Origin: Paraburkholderia silvatlantica | GTDB lineage: Bacteria; Pseudomonadota; Gammaproteobacteria; Burkholderiales; Burkholderiaceae | NCBI RefSeq assembly: GCF_003096715.1 | Contig: NZ_QEOL01000023.1 | Span: 62,001 to 126,000, forward strand | DNA: 64,000 nucleotides | Direction of reading: 5' to 3' | Shown: one piece after another, positions 1-8,607 of the stretch | Position numbering within the stretch: the stretch's first letter is position 1 | How the letters are laid out: the number at the start of each line of letters is the position of its first letter | Notes under the pieces: generated by a model | Seen by the model: the letters and a program-made list of their open reading frames with translations, nothing else | Told to the model about the DNA's origin: nothing | Databases searched by the model: none | Made by a program: the position numbers and the translations under genes

Positions 1-1941
1 GCGACGGCCGCCAACCGCATGCAGTTCGCCGATGGCACGCACCTCGACGCCGACATGATCGTGTTCTCGGCCGGCATTCGCCCGCGCGACGAGATCGCCC
101 GCGCCTGCGGCCTTGAAATCGGCGCGCGCGGGGGCATCGTGATCGACGACCAGTGCCGCACGAGCGACGCGAACATCTACGCCATCGGCGAATGCGCGCT
201 GTGGCAAGGCCAGATATTCGGCCTCGTCGCGCCCGGTTATGACATGGCGCGCATTGTGGCCAGGGCGCTGGCGGGCGAGGCGTCGAGCTTCGCGGGCGCC
301 GACATGAGCACCAAGCTCAAGCTGATGGGCGTGGACGTGGCGAGCATCGGCGACGCACACGGCAAGACGCCCGGCAGCCGTTCCTACCGCTACGCCGACG
401 AGCGCCGCCAGGTCTACAAGAAGATCGTGGTGTCCGATTGCGGCAAGAAGCTGCTCGGCGCGGTGATGGTGGGCGACGCGAGCGAATACGGCACGCTGCT
501 GCAGATGATGCTCAACGGCATCGAGCTGCCCGAGTCGCCCGAATTCATGATCCTGCCGCAGGCCGACGGCAAGGCCAGGCCCGCGCTCGGCGTGCAGGCG
601 CTGCCCGACGCCGCACAGATCTGCTCGTGCAACAACGTTTCGAAGGCGCAAATCTGCGCTGCAGTCCAGCAAGGTGCGACGACCATCGCCGCGGTGAAGG
701 GGGCGTGCAACGCCGGCACGTCGTGCGGCGGCTGCGTGCCGCTCGTCACGCAGATCATGAAGTCGGAGATGAAGCGCCAGGGGCTCGCCGTCAATAATCA
801 CCTTTGCGAGCACTTCCATTATTCGCGCCAGGAGCTTTATCACATCGTGCGCGTGGAGGGCATCAAGACCTTCGGCGAACTGCTCGCGAAGCATGGCAAA
901 GGACTGGGCTGCGATATCTGCAAGCCGGCCGTGGGCGGGATTCTGGCGTCCTGCTGGAACGAATTCGTGCTGAAGAAGGAGCACGCGAGCCTGCAGGATT
1001 CGAACGACTACTACCTCGCCAACATTCAGCGCGACGGCACGTATTCGGTGGTGCCGCGCATGCCGGGCGGCGAGGTCACGCCGGAAGGCCTTATCGCCGT
1101 TGGGCAGGTGGCGAAGAAGTACGGCCTGTACACGAAGATCACGGGTGGTCAGCGTGTGGACCTTTTTGGTGCGCGCGTCGAGCAGTTGCCTTTCGTCTGG
1201 GAAGAGCTGATCGCCGCGGGCTTCGAATCGGGGCACGCATACGGCAAGGCGCTGCGCACCGTGAAGTCGTGCGTGGGCTCGACGTGGTGCCGCTACGGCG
1301 TGGGGGACTCGGTAGGCTTCGCGATCGAACTCGAGAACCGATACAAGGGTCTGCGCGCGCCGCACAAGATCAAGTTCGGTGTCTCGGGCTGCACGCGCGA
1401 ATGCGCGGAGGCGCAAGGCAAGGACATCGGCATTATCGCCACCGAGAAGGGCTGGAACCTCTACGTGTGCGGCAACGGCGGCATGAAGCCGCGCCATGCG
1501 GAACTGCTCGCTGCCGATCTCGATCAGGCCACGCTGGTGCGCTACGTCGACCGCTTCCTCATGTTCTACGTGCGCACGGCCGACCGCCTGCAGCGCACGA
1601 GCGTATGGCGCGACAACCTCGAAGGCGGCCTCGACTATCTGATCGACGTGGTCGTGCACGACAAGCTCGGTCTTGGCGCCGAACTCGAAGCGGAGATGCA
1701 GCTCGTGGTGGACACCTACGAGTGCGAGTGGAAGAAGGCCGTGACCGATCCCGAAACGCGCCGCCGCTTCCGCCACTTCGTCAATAGCGATGCAGGCGAC
1801 CAGCACGTCACCTTCATTGAAGAGCGCGGCCAGATTCGCCCGGCTACGCCCGCGGAGCGCACGCAGGTCCCGCAAGCGGCGTCGCATTTCAGGCGGCATG
1901 AAGCGCTGTCCGGCATTCCCGTAGTCGTCGAAACCGTCTGA
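1..1941 (+). CDS. nirB: Nitrite reductase [NAD(P)H] large subunit, 5'-truncated
   Basis: Cytoplasmic assimilatory nitrite reductase reducing nitrite to ammonium; the start lies before the window and the frame is open from base 1. The visible part begins in the FAD/NAD(P)H oxidoreductase domain (DANIYAIGECA near bases 169-198). It continues with a BFD-like [2Fe-2S] domain with CSC at 622-630 and a CNAGTSCGGC motif near 706-735. The siroheme/[4Fe-4S] domain follows, with C-x5-C in SCVGSTWC (about 1268-1290) and C-x3-C in GCTREC (about 1388-1405). This is the standard NirB order and all cofactor cysteines in the visible part are present. nirD follows after 29 bases, then the nitrate reductase, so the three form one assimilation operon. 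Confidence 0.96.
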   Translation, partial: ATAANRMQFADGTHLDADMIVFSAGIRPRDEIARACGLEIGARGGIVIDDQCRTSDANIYAIGECALWQGQIFGLVAPGYDMARIVARALAGEASSFAGADMSTKLKLMGVDVASIGDAHGKTPGSRSYRYADERRQVYKKIVVSDCGKKLLGAVMVGDASEYGTLLQMMLNGIELPESPEFMILPQADGKARPALGVQALPDAAQICSCNNVSKAQICAAVQQGATTIAAVKGACNAGTSCGGCVPLVTQIMKSEMKRQGLAVNNHLCEHFHYSRQELYHIVRVEGIKTFGELLAKHGKGLGCDICKPAVGGILASCWNEFVLKKEHASLQDSNDYYLANIQRDGTYSVVPRMPGGEVTPEGLIAVGQVAKKYGLYTKITGGQRVDLFGARVEQLPFVWEELIAAGFESGHAYGKALRTVKSCVGSTWCRYGVGDSVGFAIELENRYKGLRAPHKIKFGVSGCTRECAEAQGKDIGIIATEKGWNLYVCGNGGMKPRHAELLAADLDQATLVRYVDRFLMFYVRTADRLQRTSVWRDNLEGGLDYLIDVVVHDKLGLGAELEAEMQLVVDTYECEWKKAVTDPETRRRFRHFVNSDAGDQHVTFIEERGQIRPATPAERTQVPQAASHFRRHEALSGIPVVVETV

Positions 1942-1970
1942 TTCCCTTTCATCGAACCGAGGAGTGCGAA

Positions 1971-2330
1971 ATGAATAGCGAAGCAAAAAGCGAACCTGTT
2001 GAAGGCAACTGGGTTCCCGTCTGCACGCTCGACGACATCGTGCCGAACACCGGCGTGTGCGCGCTCGTGAAGGGCGAACAGGTCGCCGTGTTCCATGTCG
2101 ACGACGGCGACGCGCGCGTGTACGCCATCGGCAACTACGATCCGAACTCGCACGCAGCCGTGCTCTCGCGCGGGCTCGTGGGCAGCTTAGGCGAGCGCAT
2201 CGTGGTCGCCTCGCCGATCTACAAGCATCACTTCGATCTGTCCACCGGCGAGTGCATCGAAGCGCCGCAGCATTCGGTCAATGCCTTCCCCGCGCGTGTG
2301 GAAAACGGTCAGGTGTGGATTGCCGCCTGA
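1971..2330 (+). CDS. nirD: Nitrite reductase small subunit NirD
   Basis: A 119-residue Rieske-fold partner of NirB. An SD-like GGAG lies a few bases before the ATG. The protein has the NirD pattern (WVPVCTLDDI near the N-terminus, SPIYKHHFDLSTGEC near residue 85). The two Cys-His pairs that hold a [2Fe-2S] cluster in true Rieske proteins are not present, which is normal for NirD and implies a structural role. A GC-rich stem (arms 2357-2363 and 2374-2380) lies between this gene and the next; it has no T-run and may only reduce read-through. Confidence 0.95.
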   Translation: MNSEAKSEPVEGNWVPVCTLDDIVPNTGVCALVKGEQVAVFHVDDGDARVYAIGNYDPNSHAAVLSRGLVGSLGERIVVASPIYKHHFDLSTGECIEAPQHSVNAFPARVENGQVWIAA

Positions 2331-2414
2331 TGTGCCGATTGAAATGACAAACGCACGGCGCGCAGGATGCGCCGCGCGCCCCGAATCTGTTTCAAGCTGA
2401 TATCGATCGAGCGC

Positions 2415-5400
2415 ATGAGCAGCGAAAGCGTAAAGAGCGTTTGCCCTTACTGCGGCGTAGGCTGCGGGATGATCCTGCACGTCGAGGACGGCCAGGTCGC
2501 GAAGATCTCCGGCGACGCCGAGCATCCGGCCAACTTCGGCCGCCTCTGCACGAAGGGCTCGTCGGCGCACGTGGCGCTGCGCAAGTCGGGACGCCTCGAG
2601 CGCGCGTTCGTGCGCCACGCGCGCGGCGAGGACCCGGCGCCGCTGCCGCTCGCGCAGGCCATCGCCGATACGGCGCGCCGCCTGCGCTCGACGCTCGACG
2701 CGCATGGCCCCGACGCGCTCTCGTTCTACGTTTCCGGGCAGATGTCGATCGAGGCGCAGTACCTCGTGAACAAGCTCGCCAAGGGCTTTGTGCGCACCAA
2801 CAACATCGAGTCGAACTCGCGCCTGTGCATGGCAAGCGCGGGCAGCGGCTACAAGCTTTCGCTCGGCGCGGACGGCCCGCCGGGTTCCTATCAGGACTTC
2901 GACCGCGCAGACCTCTTCTTCGTGATCGGCGCAAACATGGCGGACTGCCATCCGATCCTGTTCCTGCGCATGATGGACCGCGTGAAGGCGGGCGCAAAGC
3001 TCATCGTCGTGGACCCGCGCCGCACGGCGACCGCCGGGAAGGCGTCGCTGTTCCTGCAGATTGCACCGGGCACCGATCTGGCGCTGCTCAATGGCCTGCT
3101 GCACCTGCTGCACAAGAACGGCCATGCCGACGCGGACTTCATTGCACAGTACACCGAAGGATGGGACGCGATGCCCGCGTTCCTCGCAGACTACACGCCG
3201 GAAAAGGTCGCTGAAATTACGGGGCTGGCCGTCGACGACATTCGCCGCGCCGCGCAGATGATAGGCGAGGCGCCCGAGTGGATGAGCTGCTGGACCATGG
3301 GGCTGAACCAGAGCACGCACGGCACGTGGAGCACGAACGCGATCTGCAACCTGCATCTCGCGACGGGCAAGATTTGCCGTCCCGGCAGCGGGCCGTTCTC
3401 GCTCACCGGGCAGCCCAATGCCATGGGCGGGCGCGAGGTGGGCTACATGGGGGCGGGCCTGCCCGGGCAGCGCACGGTGCTCGCGGAAGATGACCGCGCG
3501 TTCGTCGAAGCGGCGTGGGGCGTGGCGCCCGGCACGCTGCCCGTGAAAGTGGGCAGCGGCACCATCGACATGTTTTCGCGCATGGCCGCGGGCGAAATCA
3601 AGGCATGCTGGATCATCTGTACGAACCCGGTGGCGAGCGTGGCGAACCGGCAAACGGTGGTCGCGGGCCTGAGGGCCGCCGAGCTGGTGATCGCCCAGGA
3701 CGCTTTTCTGGACACCGAAACGAATCAGTACGCCGACGTGCTGCTGCCCGGCGCGCTCTGGGCCGAGGCCGAGGGCGTGATGATCAACTCCGAGCGCAAC
3801 ATGACGCTCATGCAGCAGGCCGTCGAGCCGCCGGGCGAGGCGCTGCCCGACTGGCAGATCATCGCACGCGTGGCCTGCGAAATGGGTTTTGCCCAGGCGT
3901 TCAGCTACGCAAGCGCCGCCGAGGTGTTCGACGAAATCACGCGCTTCGCGAACCCGCAGACGGGCTACGACCTGCGCGGGGCGAGCCACGCGAAGCTGCG
4001 CGAAACGCCGCTGCAATGGCCCGTCGCGCCGGATGCCGCGAGCGATCGCAACCCGCTGCGCTATCTGAACGACGGCGTGAGCCAGACACTCAAGGAAGAC
4101 GCCGACGGCACGCGTCCTCGCATCGCGTTCGCCACGACGCACGGCAAGGGCGTGTTCTTCGCGCGTCCCCATGTTGCGCCTGCCGAATTGCCCGACGGCA
4201 CATTCCCGGTCGTGTTCAACACGGGACGCCTGCAGCATCAGTGGCACACCATGACGAAGACCGGCAAGGTGCCGATGCTCAACAAGCTCAACCCGGGTCC
4301 CTTCGTCGAGATTCATCCCGAGGACGCCGCCGCGCTCGGCATTGCCGCGAAGGATCGCGTGGAAGTGCGCTCGCGCCGCGGCCGCGTGGTGCTGCCCGCC
4401 GTGGTGACCGAGCGCGTGCGTCCCGGCAACTGCTTCGCGCCTATGCACTGGAACGACGTGTACGGCGAGGAGCTTTGCGCGAACGCGGTCACGAGCGATG
4501 CGATCGACCCGATTTCCCAGCAGCCCGAACTGAAATTCTGCGCGGTTGCGCTCTCGCGCGTCGGCCCGCCATCCGCGCCGCGCGAGACCACGCGCATGCC
4601 GGATGCGGCCGATGCCGCCGTTGCATCGGCCACGTTCGACGCCAGCGCGCCGCAAGCCGCCAACCCGCCTCAGGAATTCGACATGTCCCGCATCGATGCC
4701 TTTTCGACGCTACTCGGTCTCGACGACGTCCCCGCGCCGCAACTGGGCGACGCAGAGCGCCGGTATCTCGCGGGCTTCGTCGGCGGCCTGCGCTCGTTGC
4801 GGGCGGCCGAGCCCGTTGGCGTGCCCATGCTGCCCGTGCACGCGCCGTTTCCCGCCGCCACGCGCGTATGGCTGGACGGCCTGCTGGCGGGCCTGTTCAA
4901 CCGCGCCGAGCCCGCCGCGCGCACGGAGGCGCTCGCCGTGGCGGGCCCGCCCGAAGAAAAACCGCAGGGCGTGCGCATCGCCCATACGCGCCCGAAGGTC
5001 GTGCTGCTGTGGGCCTCGCAGACGGGCAACATCGAATCGCTCGTCGAGCAATACGCGACGCAACTGATGGAATCGGGCTTCGAGATTCGCACGGCCTGCA
5101 TGGCCGACTACCCGCTCGCGAACCTCGCAAAGGCGCAATACGTCCTCTTGATGACGAGCACGTTCGGTGACGGCGACGCGCCTGATAACGGCGCGGCCTT
5201 CTGGAGCGCACTTGCAGCAGAAAACGCGCCTCGCCTCGCCTCGCTGCGCTTCTCCGTGCTGGCCTTCGGCGACCGCAACTACGACGCGTTCTGCGGCCAC
5301 GGGCGCAAACTCGACGCGCGCCTCGAAGCGCTGGGTGCCACGCGTCTCATGGAGCGCGTGGATTGCGACAGCGAATACCAGCGTGCCGCCGACGCGTGGC

Positions 5401-6611
5401 TCGCCCGCATCGTCGTGCGCATCAAGCAGGAGGACGCGGCGCTGCACGCGGTGCCCGCCGGCGGTTCGATTCCCGAGGTGCTGCCCGGCTGCGCGGCGAC
5501 GAAGGCACGACCGGCTGCCTCGAAGCTGCTGAAGAACGTGCGCCTGAACATGAAGGGCGCGACGAAGGACACGCGCTACTTCTCGCTCGCAACGGGCGAG
5601 GCGGGCCTTGACTACGAAGCGGGCGACGCGCTCGGGGTGTGGCCCACCAACTGTCCCGCGCTCGTCGAGGAGTTGCTGGGCCTCACTCGCCTCGCCGCCG
5701 ACACGCCGGTCGCCGTGAGCGGCCACGGCGAGATGCGCCTTGGCGAGGCGCTCGGCAAGTACTACGAGATCGCGCGCCCAAGCCCCGATGCGCTCGCGTT
5801 CATTGCGTCGCGCACGCGTTCCCGGGGCCTCGCCGAGATGCTCGACGAATCGCGCAAGGGCGATCTGCGCAACTGGCTCTGGGGCCAGCAGCTCGCCGAC
5901 GTGCTCCACGAATATCCCGTCGACCTGAGCGCGCCTGAACTGCTCGCCATGCTCAAGCGCCTGCAGCCGCGGCTCTATTCGATTTCGTCGAGCCCGAAGG
6001 CCCATGCGGGCGAAGTGCATCTGACCGTTTCGGCGGTGCGCTACAACAACGGCCGCCGCGAGCGCAAGGGCGTGGCCTCGACCTTCCTCGCCGACCGTGC
6101 GCAGGAAGGCAGTGTCCCCGTGTTCGTGCAGAAGAGCACGCATTTCCGGCCGCCGCGTAACGGCGACGTGCCGATGATCATGGTCGGTCCCGGCACGGGC
6201 GTCGCCCCCTTCCGCGCCTTCCTGCACGAGCGGCAGGCCCGCGGCGACACGGGCCGCAACTGGCTCTTCTTCGGCGAGCAGCACGCGGCCACCGACTTCT
6301 ACTATCGCGACGAACTGGAGCAAATGCGCAAGGACGGCCATCTCGAGCGGCTCGACCTCGCGTTTTCGCGCGACCAGAGCGAAAAGGTCTACGTGCAGGA
6401 CCGCATGCGCGAGCAGGGCGCGCAGCTATGGGCGTGGCTGCAGGAAGGGGCGCACCTCTATGTGTGCGGCGATGCGAGCCGCATGGCGAAGGACGTGGAT
6501 GCGGCGCTCAGGGAGGTGGTGGCGGGCCATGGCGGCATGAGCGCCGAGGCCGCGCACGACTACGTCAGTGCGCTCGGACGGAACAAGCGCTACCTGCGCG
6601 ACGTCTATTGA
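2415..6611 (+). CDS. nasA: Assimilatory nitrate reductase fused to CysJ-like flavoprotein reductase
   Basis: A 1398-residue fusion. The N-terminal part is a molybdopterin nitrate reductase with [4Fe-4S] ligands C10, C13, C17 and C45 (CPYCGVGCGM, RLCTKGSS) and a molybdopterin-guanine-dinucleotide binding domain ending near residue 715. A linker of about 140 residues rich in Ala and Pro follows. Then come a flavodoxin domain (WASQTGN near 865, TSTFGDGDAPDN) and a CysJ-type FAD/NADPH reductase (RLYSISSSPK, GPGTGVAPFRAF near 1258, YVCGDASRMAKDV, terminal RDVY). The enzyme should therefore draw electrons from NADPH without a separate NasB or ferredoxin. The frame extends up to 2367, but I chose ATG 2415 because homology starts there. 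It closes the nirBD operon. Confidence 0.93.
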   Translation: MSSESVKSVCPYCGVGCGMILHVEDGQVAKISGDAEHPANFGRLCTKGSSAHVALRKSGRLERAFVRHARGEDPAPLPLAQAIADTARRLRSTLDAHGPDALSFYVSGQMSIEAQYLVNKLAKGFVRTNNIESNSRLCMASAGSGYKLSLGADGPPGSYQDFDRADLFFVIGANMADCHPILFLRMMDRVKAGAKLIVVDPRRTATAGKASLFLQIAPGTDLALLNGLLHLLHKNGHADADFIAQYTEGWDAMPAFLADYTPEKVAEITGLAVDDIRRAAQMIGEAPEWMSCWTMGLNQSTHGTWSTNAICNLHLATGKICRPGSGPFSLTGQPNAMGGREVGYMGAGLPGQRTVLAEDDRAFVEAAWGVAPGTLPVKVGSGTIDMFSRMAAGEIKACWIICTNPVASVANRQTVVAGLRAAELVIAQDAFLDTETNQYADVLLPGALWAEAEGVMINSERNMTLMQQAVEPPGEALPDWQIIARVACEMGFAQAFSYASAAEVFDEITRFANPQTGYDLRGASHAKLRETPLQWPVAPDAASDRNPLRYLNDGVSQTLKEDADGTRPRIAFATTHGKGVFFARPHVAPAELPDGTFPVVFNTGRLQHQWHTMTKTGKVPMLNKLNPGPFVEIHPEDAAALGIAAKDRVEVRSRRGRVVLPAVVTERVRPGNCFAPMHWNDVYGEELCANAVTSDAIDPISQQPELKFCAVALSRVGPPSAPRETTRMPDAADAAVASATFDASAPQAANPPQEFDMSRIDAFSTLLGLDDVPAPQLGDAERRYLAGFVGGLRSLRAAEPVGVPMLPVHAPFPAATRVWLDGLLAGLFNRAEPAARTEALAVAGPPEEKPQGVRIAHTRPKVVLLWASQTGNIESLVEQYATQLMESGFEIRTACMADYPLANLAKAQYVLLMTSTFGDGDAPDNGAAFWSALAAENAPRLASLRFSVLAFGDRNYDAFCGHGRKLDARLEALGATRLMERVDCDSEYQRAADAWLARIVVRIKQEDAALHAVPAGGSIPEVLPGCAATKARPAASKLLKNVRLNMKGATKDTRYFSLATGEAGLDYEAGDALGVWPTNCPALVEELLGLTRLAADTPVAVSGHGEMRLGEALGKYYEIARPSPDALAFIASRTRSRGLAEMLDESRKGDLRNWLWGQQLADVLHEYPVDLSAPELLAMLKRLQPRLYSISSSPKAHAGEVHLTVSAVRYNNGRRERKGVASTFLADRAQEGSVPVFVQKSTHFRPPRNGDVPMIMVGPGTGVAPFRAFLHERQARGDTGRNWLFFGEQHAATDFYYRDELEQMRKDGHLERLDLAFSRDQSEKVYVQDRMREQGAQLWAWLQEGAHLYVCGDASRMAKDVDAALREVVAGHGGMSAEAAHDYVSALGRNKRYLRDVY

Positions 6612-6612
6612 A

Positions 6613-6852
6613 GGGGCGCTGCTCGTGGCCACGCGCCATCCGCTGGCGCGCCGCCGTGCGGGGGTGACGGCCGGGCACCTCGCGACGATGCCGCATGCGC
6701 TATTGAGCCCCGACTTCGTGGTGCGACGCCTCGCCGATGCCTACTTCCGCGCGCACCAGTTGATTCCGCGCGTGACGCCGCAATCCAATTCCAACGCGTT
6801 TTCGGAGGGGCTGCTCGCGCTGATTTCGCGCGAAGGGCGGGGCGAGGCCTGA
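6613..6852 (+). pseudogene. Remnant of a LysR-type regulator (C-terminal effector domain only)
   Basis: The frame starting just after the nasA stop encodes a stretch typical of the CynR-like LysR co-inducer domain: a TRHPLA segment, then LLSPDFVVRRLADAYF and HQLIPRV, then SNSNAF, ending after about 80 residues. The DNA-binding domain and first half of the effector domain are missing, and no start with an SD is seen. It is best read as a decayed copy left behind the nitrate operon. A short unrelated ORF remains possible, but the family resemblance runs over about 60 residues. Confidence 0.6.
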
Positions 6853-6887
6853 GGCGGCCCCGCATGCCCTTTGGTCTTTTCGTTAGC

Positions 6888-8276
6888 TCAGGGTTGCCCG
6901 GACGAAAGCAGGTTGTGGAAGAAGTCCACCGCGTGCTGACGGGTGGGCACGCTCCCGAGCGTGGCGGTTGGGTCGAGCCCCGAGCGCCGCGCCGTGCCGC
7001 TCACGAGACTCTTTTGCAGGTCGTTGAGCGGGCGCGCGAGATTGGTGGCGATGAATCCGGAAGCGGGCGGCGCGGCGATAGCCGGCAGGTCGGTGCGGGG
7101 CGCGTCCAGCGTGAGCAGTGCAGCGAGCGTGGGCGCGGCCGCCACGCGCCGGCTCGCGAGCATGTCGGCGGGTGCGATGCCGAGCCAGTCGCGCAGGGTG
7201 GCGAGAATCGACGTGTGGTCGTAGGGTGTGGCGCCCGGTGAGCGGAACACGGTGCCCGGCGCGATATACGGCGACACCACGACCGCAGGGACGCGCACGC
7301 CAAAGCTGTCGAAGGCGAAGTTCTGGTCGCCGGGGTTGCTCGCGGCATCGGGCGCCACCGCGTTGGCGGGCGGCAATACGTGGTCGTAGGTGCCGCCGTG
7401 CTCGTCGTAGGTAATCACGAGCAGCGTTTCGGGCCATGCGGGCGATGTGCTCAACGCGTGCCAGATGTCGTAGAGAAAGCTCTCGCCCGCATAGACATCG
7501 TGTGGCGGGTGCTGGTCGTTCGGGTCGAGCAGAAAGCGCGGCTCAATGAACGAATACTGTGGCAGTGTGTTGTTCTGGCAAGCGGAGACGAAGTTGCTGA
7601 AGCGCTGGAAGTTGGCCTTATATTTCGGATCCCATAGCGTTGGGAACATGGTGAGCGTGAGCGAGGGGGCGACGAGCGCCGCGCTGTACACGGCCCAGCT
7701 CGCGCCCATGTCGCCCAGCACGTTGAAGATGGTGCGCACTTGCCACTCGAAGGGGTCGGGCGGCGAGCCGTTGTCGACGTGGCCGTTCGACGTGCCCGCG
7801 TGGGCGAAGGCGCGGTTCGGCCAGGTCTGGCTCGGCACGGGCGCGAACCAGGCGTCGCAGACGGCGTATTCGCGCGCGAGCGCCGAGAGCACCTTCAGCT
7901 GATCGGGGCTGTGGCATTGCATGACCTGGCTTGCGTCCGTCGTCGCGGTCGTTTCGTAGTCTTGCACGAAGCCGGACATGGGCATCGCACCTGTCCCGTT
8001 GCCGAGCAGTTGCACGCGCACGTTTGCGAACGTCTCCTGCGGATCGGGGTCGGGCAGCGTGGCCGTGGAGGCCGGTGTGGTTGCGGCGATGGTGCCGCCT
8101 GCCTTCGTCGGGTTGCTCAGGCCCGCCCTGAGGCCGTCGAATGGCCGTTCCGCGCTGGCGGCGGGCAGGAAATGCGTGGGGCTGCTGCCGTTCGCGTACA
8201 AGCCGCCGAGCATCGTATCGAACGAACGGTTTTCGAACATCACGACAACGACGTGCTTGATGTTCTGCATGGACAT
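6888..8276 (-). CDS. Phosphoesterase family protein (phospholipase C / acid phosphatase type)
   Basis: A 462-residue protein of the PF04185 phosphoesterase family. The N-terminus has the metal-site signature VVVVMFENRSFD (near residue 10), the middle has SFIEPRF, and the second half has ITYDEHGGTYDHVLPP, which together form the alkaline-phosphatase-like active site. There is no signal peptide, unlike the classical secreted phospholipases C, so location and substrate are uncertain. Acid phosphatase AcpA-like activity on phosphomonoesters is an alternative. The gene stands alone, convergent with the LysR remnant and divergent from ilvD. Confidence 0.85.
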   Translation of the reverse strand: MSMQNIKHVVVVMFENRSFDTMLGGLYANGSSPTHFLPAASAERPFDGLRAGLSNPTKAGGTIAATTPASTATLPDPDPQETFANVRVQLLGNGTGAMPMSGFVQDYETTATTDASQVMQCHSPDQLKVLSALAREYAVCDAWFAPVPSQTWPNRAFAHAGTSNGHVDNGSPPDPFEWQVRTIFNVLGDMGASWAVYSAALVAPSLTLTMFPTLWDPKYKANFQRFSNFVSACQNNTLPQYSFIEPRFLLDPNDQHPPHDVYAGESFLYDIWHALSTSPAWPETLLVITYDEHGGTYDHVLPPANAVAPDAASNPGDQNFAFDSFGVRVPAVVVSPYIAPGTVFRSPGATPYDHTSILATLRDWLGIAPADMLASRRVAAAPTLAALLTLDAPRTDLPAIAAPPASGFIATNLARPLNDLQKSLVSGTARRSGLDPTATLGSVPTRQHAVDFFHNLLSSGQP

Positions 8277-8403
8277 GGGGGCTCTCCGTCACGCGGGTCT
8301 GACGCAGAATAGTGGTGCAGGCGTGCGGATTCGGCAAGGTTCGGCAACCTTGAGAAAACGGCCGGTGCTTCGGGCGTACCGACTGCACGCCACAACCGGC
8401 ACG

Positions 8404-8460
8404 CCGCGACCGCCGCGACCGCCGCGACCGCCGCGACAGCCGCGACCGCCGCGACCGCCG
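8404..8460. repeat. Tandem repeat, six copies of a 9-bp unit
   Basis: Six units of CCGCGACCG start at 8404, 8413, 8422, 8431, 8440 and 8449; the fourth reads CCGCGACAG. A partial CCG follows. The period of 9 keeps any reading frame; on the minus strand it would read as Ala-Val-Ala repeats. It lies about 150 bases before the ilvD start and is likely unstable by slippage. Confidence 0.9.
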
Positions 8461-8490
8461 CCGGCCGATCCGGCGGGGCGCCCATGCGTG

Positions 8491-8499
8491 TGGGATAAT
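8491..8499 (+). promoter_or_regulatory. Candidate extended -10 promoter element of ilvD
   Basis: TGGGATAAT fits an extended -10 (TGn followed by GATAAT). No good -35 was seen, which extended -10 promoters tolerate. It would give a leader of roughly 100 bases before the ilvD ATG. Confidence 0.3.
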
Positions 8500-8607
8500 C
8501 GCCAGGTTTGCCCAGAGCGCAGCTCAAGAGGTTGTTCGCAAGGGCGTGCGTGGGGCCTTTATTCCCGTGGCCCGCTTCCTTTCTGCGATTTTTCTCCTAC
8601 AGCCACA

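Larger units (their letters stand above)
8277..8607. other. Intergenic region between phosphoesterase gene and ilvD
   Basis: A 331-base divergent spacer. It holds a six-copy 9-bp tandem repeat (8404-8460) and a candidate extended -10 element (8491-8499), both listed separately. No coding potential is apparent on the plus strand. Confidence 0.6.

Noticed and set aside
2187..4655. Long minus-strand frame of 822 codons opposite nirD and nasA
   Set aside because: It is antisense to well-supported genes, is rich in Arg, His and Ala as expected for a GC-rich shadow frame, and shows no domain pattern. The same holds for the other long antisense frames at 4710-6341, 8524-9981, 10798-13014 and 19820-21145.
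8404..8460. Possible CRISPR-like array
   Set aside because: The 9-bp units are directly adjacent with no spacers, so this is a simple tandem repeat. No CRISPR array or cas gene was seen anywhere in the window.
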